From Hepatocystis sp. ex Piliocolobus tephrosceles (taxonomy: Eukaryota; Apicomplexa; Aconoidasida; Haemosporida; Plasmodiidae): a stretch of DNA of 21,300 bases. The stretch covers positions 1 through 21,300 of the forward strand of contig CABPSV020000245.1 of NCBI GenBank assembly GCA_902459845.2, in the 5' to 3' direction. Shown in pieces: positions 1-11,717 of this stretch. Position numbers and translations under genes: made by a program. Position 1 is the stretch's first letter, and each line of letters opens with the position of its first letter. Under the pieces are notes generated by a model. That model ran no database searches and was not told the origin of the DNA. It saw nothing but the letters and a program-made list of their open reading frames with translations.

Positions 1-380
1 GAATTAGAACAATTGGTCATGTATGTTGTTATGTTAGCAGAAAAAGCCTTTTTTTATTTTATTTTTTTTTTTTTTTGTGTACGTTTTAAAAATTAACTAT
101 TTATTTATGTTTTTAAATAAAATCGAAAAATGTATTATGGAAATTAGGAAGTTTCAATATTACGAATTTACAAATTATATAAATATAATATTATAAAATG
201 GTAAAATTATAAAAAAAAAAAAAAAAAAATCTAATATTTAGTATATAACTATATATATGAATAAAAAAAAAAAAACATATATAATATTGTAAAATGTGGG
301 ATTAAAAAAAAAAAAAAAATAAAATAAAATAAGGCTTTTTCTGCTAACATAACAACATACATGACCAATTGTTCTAATTC
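1..380. repeat. 76-bp inverted repeat with 228-bp loop
   Basis: Positions 1-76 are the reverse complement of 305-380, with one mismatch (position 51 against its partner). The first 50 bp of the left arm, which is the complex non-homopolymer part, pairs perfectly with 331-380. The inner part is T-rich/A-rich. The loop is 77-304. The left arm begins at the first base of the window, so the repeat may extend beyond the edge. The right arm ends about 128 bp downstream of the RPS10 stop codon, so an RPS10 transcript could carry this hairpin in its 3' UTR. The left arm reads open in one + frame to a TAA at 94-96 and has a coding-like composition, but no gene can be assigned to it. An assembly artefact or a local inverted duplication cannot be separated from sequence alone. 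Confidence 0.93.
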
Positions 381-507
381 GTATGTATATATACTAACAT
401 ATACACAATAATGTCTATTTTTTTTTTTTTTTTTTTTTTTTTGATAAGTACACAATGAATAAAGCAACATTTAAAGGAAAAAAAAAAAATAATAATAAAA
501 TAATAAA

Positions 508-724
508 TTATTCATAATTTCTTCTTTCAAAAACTCTTCCTCTACCCATTCCTGCTCGATGGTCTCCACCAAACTCTTCATCTGGTTTAGGTGTTCTGTT
601 AGATTTAACATTGGAGAAAGTAGATGGCATTGTTTGGGCTGGTAAATGTAGATAATCTCTTAAATATTCAATACCTTAACAAAAAAAAAAACAACAAAAA
701 TAAAAAAAATAATAACAATAATAA

Positions 725-763
<39 letters not shown>

Positions 764-1424
764 GAATAATAAATAAATAAATAAGTGTACAGGTGTTCAC
801 TATATAATATATATAATGCATATATGCAACAAAAATAAGTTACAAACACTTTAGCTATTTTAATGAATAGGTGTACGATATAACCATATCACACTTCTTT
901 ACATACGTACATATATGCGTACATATATGCGTAAATATATATGTATATATATGCGTACATATATGCGTACATATATATGTATATATCATTATATTTTTGT
1001 CTCGTTTTGCTTTATTGTTTGAATAAAAAGAAAAATTACCATTGTCATTTAATATAAAATATTGGTGTTTCCAATTATAATTTTCTGTAACATATTTTCT
1101 ACTATATAATGATTTCATTGTCATCATTACGTGTAAGTTAGGGATATTCAGTTGTGGATGTCTCTTGATTTTTGCATCTTTTTCAACTACAAGAACACCC
1201 TCTGTAAAATAGTCAAAAGAAACATGTATGAAAATTTTAATACATACAGAACAAATGTGACAATAGTGGAAAAAAAAAAAAAAAAAAAAAAATGTATAAA
1301 AATAGCTAAAAAATTGTTATATATATGTTATATATATACACAAGCAAAAAAAAAAAAAAACTTTTTGCCTGAATTGTTCATGCAAATAGCTATTTTAAAA
1401 ATATGCATTTTTGAAAAAACATTA

Positions 1425-1460
<36 letters not shown>

Positions 1461-1823
1461 ATTTATCATATGTAACGTAAAAAACGATATAATTGTATGT
1501 ATATAAAAGCTTATATTTATATCCGTTATTAATTATATACAGGTATGTATGGTTAATATGTATAAATCATGCATTTAGAAAGATTTAACTATAACACAGT
1601 CCCTCTATTTCTATATGACCATGTTACTATAGGGACTTAATTACTATATATATATATATATATATGTAGTGTTATATAAATATAATGTAATAACATGGTA
1701 TAATATGTTTTTTTTTTTTTTTTTTCTCTTTTTTTTACCTTTAAACAAATACTCATATATTTGTTTTTTACTCTTCTTTGGGATATAACTATACTTATGA
1801 TTTGGGAGAGTTTTCCTATCCAT
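508..1823 (-). CDS. RPS10: 40S ribosomal protein S10 (eS10), three exons
   Basis: This is a small-subunit ribosomal protein of the plectin/S10 domain family, cytosolic, placed on the 40S head. It was rebuilt from splice sites: exon 1 1739-1823 (85 bp), exon 2 1040-1201 (162 bp), exon 3 508-674 (167 bp). Both introns are GT-AG, and the joined frame encodes 137 residues. Exon 1 begins MDRKTLPNHKYSYIPKKSKK and ends in YEYLFK. The first splice creates the E of EGVLVVEKDAKIKRHPQL, and exon 2 continues through IPNLHVMMTMKSL. The second splice creates the G of GIEYLRDYLHLPAQTMPS. These segments match the eS10 core (IAIYELLFKEGV, NVPNLHVMKAMQSL, GIQYLRDYLHLP in animals). The C-terminus is short and basic with GMGRGRVF, like the FGRGRG tail of other eS10 proteins. 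The start is the only ATG that gives the family N-terminus. It is head-to-head with RPL11. Confidence 0.95.
675..1039 (-). other. RPS10 intron 2 (365 bp)
   Basis: On the minus strand the donor reads AATG|GTAATT and the acceptor GTTAAG|GTATTG. The intron interrupts a Gly codon (phase 1). It carries a perfect 13-copy TAG trinucleotide run at 725-763 (CTA on the sense strand). At about 895-990 there is a cluster of short alternations of ATATATGCGTAC. I see no snoRNA box set in it. Confidence 0.9.
725..763. repeat. (TAG)13 microsatellite in RPS10 intron
   Basis: There are thirteen uninterrupted TAG units on the + strand, inside intron 2 of RPS10. It stands out because nearly all other simple repeats here are pure A/T. 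It is likely to be length-polymorphic. Confidence 0.95.
1202..1738 (-). other. RPS10 intron 1 (537 bp)
   Basis: On the minus strand the donor is TTTAAAG|GTAAAA and the acceptor ATTTTACAG|AGGGTG, interrupting a Glu codon (phase 1). It contains several long poly(dT) runs on the sense strand, complementary to the A tracts near 1270-1292, 1347-1361 and 1426-1459, plus an (AT)n run near 1645-1665. Nothing else recognisable is present. Confidence 0.9.
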
Positions 1824-1990
1824 CTTGTAATATCATACAACTAAGCAATAATGTTTATATTAATATAAAGCGATATGAAGCGATATAAGGCAATATAATA
1901 CAATGTAATGTAATATATATAAAACACAAATTTAGTTAATGTTCTATGGTTATAAAATAATAATTTTATTAGTACAGTTTTTTGTTGTTT

Positions 1991-2062
1991 TATTTTACTA
2001 TTTTATTATTTTATTATTTTACTATTTTATTATTTTATTATTTTACTATTTTATTATTTTAT
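1991..2062. repeat. Three perfect 24-bp tandem repeats
   Basis: The unit TATTTTACTATTTTATTATT followed by TTAT is repeated three times without a mismatch at 1991, 2015 and 2039. It lies about 170 bp upstream of the RPS10 start codon, so it is probably in its 5' UTR or promoter. Identical copies suggest recent expansion. Confidence 0.92.
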
Positions 2063-2401
2063 TAACTTTTTTTTTTTTTTTTTTTTATTTTTTTACTTTG
2101 CTAAAAAATTTGATTTCCGTATAAATTTTTATTTATATATTTTTTTTTTTATTGTAGGATTTTGTGCCCCTTTTTTTTAAGAAAAAAATTATTTTATGAA
2201 TTAATTTATATAATACAATGTACATATATATATATATATGTATGTATATACAAGTCCTGTGTATTCGTATGTATAATTGGTATATATATTTACATAAGTA
2301 TGTTTGTACTCGCTTGAGAGGAAAAAAATACATGTACATAAAAATATATATTATGGAGTTTATAAAAAAAAAAAAAAAGTTAAAAGCTATAACATACTCT
2401 A

Positions 2402-2490
2402 TATAAAAAAAGAAAAAAAAAAGGAAAAAAAAAAGGAAAAAAAAAGGAAAAAAAAAGGAAAAAAAAAGGCAAAAAAAAGAAAAAAAAACA
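2402..2490. repeat. Purine-only A-tract/GG array
   Basis: A stretch of about 90 bp is almost entirely purine on the + strand: runs of 8-10 A punctuated by GG or single G with a period of roughly 10 bp. Phased A-tracts at about helical spacing are expected to bend DNA or exclude nucleosomes; that role is inference. Confidence 0.75.
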
Positions 2491-2648
2491 ATAAAAAGAT
2501 CTTATCCCAATGAACAAAATAGCATGATAAAGCACTGTATACATACATCCATACAAACATAAATGCGTATATATATACTTTTCTACTCGTTTTTTTTAAC
2601 GGTTTATTTTTTTGCTAATGCTTTTGATTGTGACGAAATAATCTGTTT

Positions 2649-2663
2649 CACCCCCTCCCCACC
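2649..2663 (-). promoter_or_regulatory. G-box-like element in ribosomal promoter
   Basis: The + strand reads CACCCCCTCCCCACC. Its complement GGTGGGGAGGGGGTG contains GTGGGGA, which fits the published Plasmodium G-box consensus (A/G)NGGGG(C/A). It is by far the most GC-rich 15 bp of the intergenic region, 826 bp upstream of the RPS10 ATG and 930 bp upstream of the RPL11 ATG, near the middle of the divergent region. Function here is inferred from the motif and its position. Confidence 0.5.
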
Positions 2664-2967
2664 AAAAAAAAAATATTTTTTTTTTTTTTCCTTACTTTTC
2701 AAAACACGAAAGAATAAAGTTTGTTTTGTACTTTTTTCATAAAAATAGGGAAAAGAAGTTACTATTTATATTTCATGCTTAATAACAAATAAAGTTAATC
2801 AAATTATGCCTATCACGTATTTACTATTTATACATATACACATAAACAGTATATATTTTATGCTTAATATATGTATTTAATTATTGAATACATATATAAG
2901 TACGTACATTTAAAGATAATATACTTATATATCATTGCAACATTAGGGAGGTTTGTATATACATATA

Positions 2968-3005
<38 letters not shown>

Positions 3006-3416
3006 GATATATATTTTATTTACCCATATGAAACATTATACTATAAATATACGTACGTAAGTACATAGCAAAAAAAACAAACAAAAATTTTTTTTTTTTT
3101 TTTTTTTTAAAGCAACATATGTACATGTATACAATTATACACAAAATATTACTATTGTACGATTAGTAAGTAGCTCATATTTTATTATTTTTATTTTTAT
3201 TTTTTTTTGGGAGTTTTATGTATGAATATATATATGACCTTATATAGCTATATATGTTTATACTTATATAAAACATATTGGATCAAAAAAAATAAGGATA
3301 AATGCGTATACTATATTATATATAATATATATCAAAATATATGAAAAAAAAATAGGGAATTAAAAAAAAAAAAAAAAAAATCCCAATTTTTTAATTTTAA
3401 AAAAATTAATTACAAA

Positions 3417-3447
<31 letters not shown>

Positions 3448-3592
3448 AACGATTATTTATTCATTTTAACTTTTCATATTTTACTTGCTTTGGAGCACTT
3501 AAAAACAAAATTTTTTTATACTTCTACGTTTGTACAAATATATCTACATATATATATATTCTTATTTATATTATTTGAAAAACTTTGCAAAA

Positions 3593-3938
3593 ATGGAAAA
3601 AAAAGAAGAAAATGTTATGAGGGAAATAAAAGTGAACAAATTAGTTCTAAATATTTGTGTTGGAGAGGTAAAAAAAAAAAGAGATGAAAACATGTAAATA
3701 TATACATACAACCTGTATTAATAATAAATGTTTATGTTAATCATAAAATTATATACGTATGTACATACATACATACATATCTGTGGTGATACGTTTCAAA
3801 TGTTATAAAAATTACATATTGCTTTATTTTTATCCGTTTTTTATTCATTCATTCATTTATTTTACTTTTTTTTTTTATTTACGTAATATCTACTTATTTG
3901 TCCGTTTTTTTTTTTTTTTTTTTTTTTTTTTTATTTGT

Positions 3939-3989
<51 letters not shown>

Positions 3990-4442
3990 CCTTAGTCAGG
4001 TGATAGGCTAACAAGAGCAGCAAGAGTGTTAGAACAGTTAACAGAACAAAAACCCATTTTCGGAAAATGTAGATTTACAATTAGATCGTTTGGTGTCCGA
4101 AGAAATGAAAAAATATCTTGTTTCGTTACAATTAGAGGAAAAAAAGCATTAGAAATATTAGAAAAAGGATTAAAAGTAAAAGAGTATGAATTAAGAAGAA
4201 AGAATTTTTCAGAGACTGGTAATTTTGGATTTGGTATACAAGAACATATCGACTTAGGTATTAAATATGACCCATCCACTGGTATTTACGGTATGGATTT
4301 TTATGTACATTTGTCAAGACCAGGTTATAGAGTTTCACAAAGAAAAAGAAGAAGATCTACTATAGCCAAGACACATAAAGTTACAAGAGAAGATGCTATG
4401 AAATGGTTCCAGACAAAATTTGACGGTATACTTTTAAAATAA
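3593..4442 (+). CDS. RPL11: 60S ribosomal protein L11 (uL5), two exons
   Basis: This large-subunit ribosomal protein of the uL5 family contacts 5S rRNA in the 60S central protuberance. Exon 1 (3593-3667, 25 codons) starts [20 protein letters not shown] and ends ICVGE. Exon 2 (3996-4442) continues [18 protein letters not shown]. Both splice sites are canonical and the intron is phase 0, giving 173 residues, close to the usual 170-180. Diagnostic family segments are [59 protein letters not shown] and the C-terminal [12 protein letters not shown]. An ATG-less start inside exon 2 would lose the conserved N-terminal strand, so the upstream exon is required. It is head-to-head with RPS10. Some annotations call the Plasmodium protein L11a; I cannot see the paralogue question from this window. 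Confidence 0.96.
3668..3995 (+). other. RPL11 intron (328 bp) with T49 tract
   Basis: The donor is GGAGAG|GTAAAA and the acceptor TTTCCTTAG|TCAGGT. Directly before the acceptor is an uninterrupted run of 49 T (3941-3989), preceded by a second T run of about 28 (3905-3932). The long uridine tract presumably serves as the polypyrimidine tract. No embedded RNA gene was recognised. Confidence 0.93.
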
Positions 4443-9607
<5,165 letters not shown>

Positions 9608-9648
9608 CGTATAAATAAGTAATTTTTTTTTTTTTTTTTTTTTTTTGT

Positions 9649-9746
9649 ATAAATACTACTTATATAATTATTCTATAAATACTACTTATATAATTATTCT
9701 ATAAATACTACTTATATAATTATTCTATAAATACTACTTATATAAG
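9649..9746. repeat. Four-copy 26-bp tandem array after CDC50 stop
   Basis: The unit ATAAATACTACTTATATAAT then TATTCT occurs at 9649, 9675 and 9701, with a partial fourth copy at 9727 (ending in TATATAAG). The array starts 42 bp after the stop codon, so it is within the 3' UTR. The copies are identical, and each contains the near-palindromic core ACTTATATAATTA. Confidence 0.93.
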
Positions 9747-10046
9747 TGGTGTATAAAAATGTACGTACCAAGTATTAAGAAACTAATTTAGATAGGGTAA
9801 AAAAAAAAAAAAAAAATAGACGTTTTTTTCATTTGCTCATCATATGTTACTTTACCTTCCCTTTTTTTAATCTTTGTTTTGTTAATTATCCCATAAGTTT
9901 GCTTCTCTTTGTGAAAATAAAAAAACGCTTTAATTAAAAAAAATATAGATACATGTGCGTTTAGCAACTAAACATGTATATGTCACTTAATATACAAAAC
10001 ACAAATTAATTGTACTTCTATCAATTTACAATAATTTTACACATAG

Positions 10047-10080
<34 letters not shown>

Positions 10081-10334
10081 TGTGATTTCGTGTATACATA
10101 CATGTATGTATTTTTTTTTTTTTCATTTTTTTTTGTTTATATTTCCTTAAATTTTTTATTATATTAGTTCTGCGGTATCTTTGTGCTTATTTGTAAAAAA
10201 AAAAAAAAAATAATATACCCCAATTTTCTCAAACATGTTTTTTTCACTTTCATAATGTACATTATTTGATTATTACTTTTTTGTTTTTACGTTGTACTCT
10301 TTAAATATTTATTACATAAAGTATATTACGTATG

Positions 10335-10375
<41 letters not shown>

Positions 10376-10660
10376 GTATAACAGATAACACTTTCATCGA
10401 ACAACTGTGGAATAAAAATAATTTGTTACACAGAGTTTTAACATATAAATTTTATTTTAACAAATCGTCGTTTTTAAGCAATGTTCAAAAAAAAAAAAAA
10501 AAAAGTAGGAGTTGCAATAAAAAAGTAACTGAACATAACGAGAGGATCCTTCAAATGTTATTAAGAACAAAAAAATCCACATTATTTTTGGAGTATTAAA
10601 ACGTTAGAATGGCATTTAAAAAAAAAATAAAAAAGGTCAGAAAAAAGATGATAATATACA

Positions 10661-10790
10661 TATATTGTAGCACCTATAGCAACACTTATGGCAGCACCTA
10701 CGACAGCATGTTTAATAAAAACGTAAGATTTTTTTTTTTTTTTTTTTTTATGTATAAGTATATGGAAATAATTTAGCTAAAGCCTCCTTC
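10661..10790 (-). other. Composition island, possible small membrane ORF
   Basis: Positions about 10666-10715 are much richer in G/C than their surroundings. Read on the minus strand they encode FIKHAVVGAAISVAIGAT then IYVYYHLFSDLFYFF, a plausible single membrane helix with small-residue (GxxxG-like) spacing. The open frame starts after a TAG, runs through A21 (seven Lys) and ends at a TAA near 10585, without an ATG. A separate ATG upstream (10788-10790) encodes MKEALAKLFPYTYT then stops, in another frame. No canonical intron links them. The same bases can also be read as a degenerate 12-bp repeat (AGCA cores at 10667, 10678, 10692, 10705). It could be a decayed gene, an unrecognised spliced gene, or a repeat remnant. 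Confidence 0.3.
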
Positions 10791-10893
10791 ATACCAATAA
10801 ATAATAAATAGAACTTTATTCTTAAATATCAAAATAAACTATATAAATAATATTTGTTTAATATAAGCTTAAAAACGTTTATTTTTTTTCTCT

Positions 10894-10938
<45 letters not shown>

Positions 10939-11139
10939 GAAGTTTTTATTTCCAATTTTTTTTTTTAACGTCAAGCTTTAATAACAAAATAACTTAATTA
11001 TGTTATTTCGCCATTAGTTTATTTTTCCATTTATTTCGTTTTTTTATTTTAATTTTTTTTTCTCTCATTTGCCGTGTTCATGCTTAAAAAAAAATCTGTA
11101 GTTCGATTTACTACATTCGGAAAAGCATAAACATGTTAG

Positions 11140-11172
<33 letters not shown>

Positions 11173-11257
11173 CAGACAAGCAAAGCAAATAAGCAAAGCA
11201 AAGATATATGTATACAAATGAGCTGAAAGAAATAAATATAAAAAAAAAATATGCCAT

Positions 11258-11292
<35 letters not shown>

Positions 11293-11521
11293 TTCAAGGT
11301 CTTCATTTTGTCTGGGGTTTGTTTAAATATATATGTACGTACTTATTTGTGTAAATATAAGGATAAGTATGTGTTAATAAATTTTACTAAAAACTGACCT
11401 AACTCTATGAAGAGCATATACATATACATATGTATATATACACATTTTAAACTAACTGCTGAAAAATATAGCGGGAAATTATAAAAAAATAGTGATGATA
11501 AAAAAAAAAAAAATTGTTTTT

Positions 11522-11658
11522 GTTTAGGCACTGTAAAATTTTTTTGTTTAGCCACTGCAATTTTTTTTTGTTTAGCCACTGCAATTTTTTTTTGTTTAGC
11601 CACTGCAATTTTTTTTTGTTTAGCCACTGCAAACGTTTTTTTGTCTAGCCACTGTAAA
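11522..11658. repeat. Six-copy 24-bp tandem array before the secreted-protein gene
   Basis: The unit GTTTAGCCACTGCAA followed by T9 starts at 11522, 11546, 11570, 11594, 11618 and 11643. The middle copies are identical; the first and last differ by a few bases. The array ends 60 bp upstream of the ATG at 11718, so it is in the 5' UTR or core promoter. Because 24 is divisible by 3 it produces repetitive open frames on the minus strand (AKQKKIAV units), which are not taken as coding. Confidence 0.93.
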
Positions 11659-11717
11659 TTTGTTTTTTTTTTTGTTTTTTGTTTTTTTTTTTTTTTTTTG
11701 TTTTTGTTTTTTGAATA

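Larger units (their letters stand above)
1824..3592. promoter_or_regulatory. Shared upstream region of RPS10 and RPL11
   Basis: This 1.77-kb region separates two divergently transcribed ribosomal protein genes and must hold both promoters and 5' UTRs. It is nearly all A/T, with three perfect 24-bp repeats (1991-2062), an A-rich array with G pairs (about 2402-2490), an (AT)n run (about 2966-3002) and one conspicuous C-rich/G-rich box (2649-2663). No convincing ORF is present; the A/T-repeat ORFs here are not gene-like. Co-regulation of the two ribosomal genes from here is inference. Confidence 0.7.
9608..11717. other. 2.1-kb intergenic region between CDC50 and secreted-protein gene
   Basis: It contains a four-copy 26-bp array right after the CDC50 stop, several homopolymers, (AT)n tracts near 10044-10075 and 10344-10371, a composition island near 10666-10715, and a six-copy 24-bp array just before the next start codon. 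No gene with recognisable homology was found. T runs (about 10896-10930) and A runs (11143-11171, 11261-11290) flank the presumed promoter of the downstream gene. Confidence 0.75.

Noticed and set aside
249..470. Minus-strand 73-codon frame crossing the inverted repeat
   Set aside because: Mostly Lys and Phe homopolymer translation, with the conserved-looking part explained by the hairpin arm.
1152..1475. A + strand 107-codon frame over RPS10 exon 2 and intron 1
   Set aside because: Shadow of the real minus-strand exon plus poly-Lys from A tracts.
4026..4442. RPL11 beginning inside exon 2 at a GTG
   Set aside because: Plasmodium uses ATG starts and the conserved N-terminus is present in an upstream exon with clean splice sites.
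10460..10582. Minus-strand 40-codon ATG ORF beginning MWIFLFLITF
   Set aside because: Short, partly poly-Phe, and overlaps the stop of the hydrophobic frame; no independent support.
11343..11632. Minus-strand frames with AKQKKIAV octapeptide repeats
   Set aside because: Produced by the 24-bp array in the 5' region, with no homology. They sit in the promoter of the sense gene.
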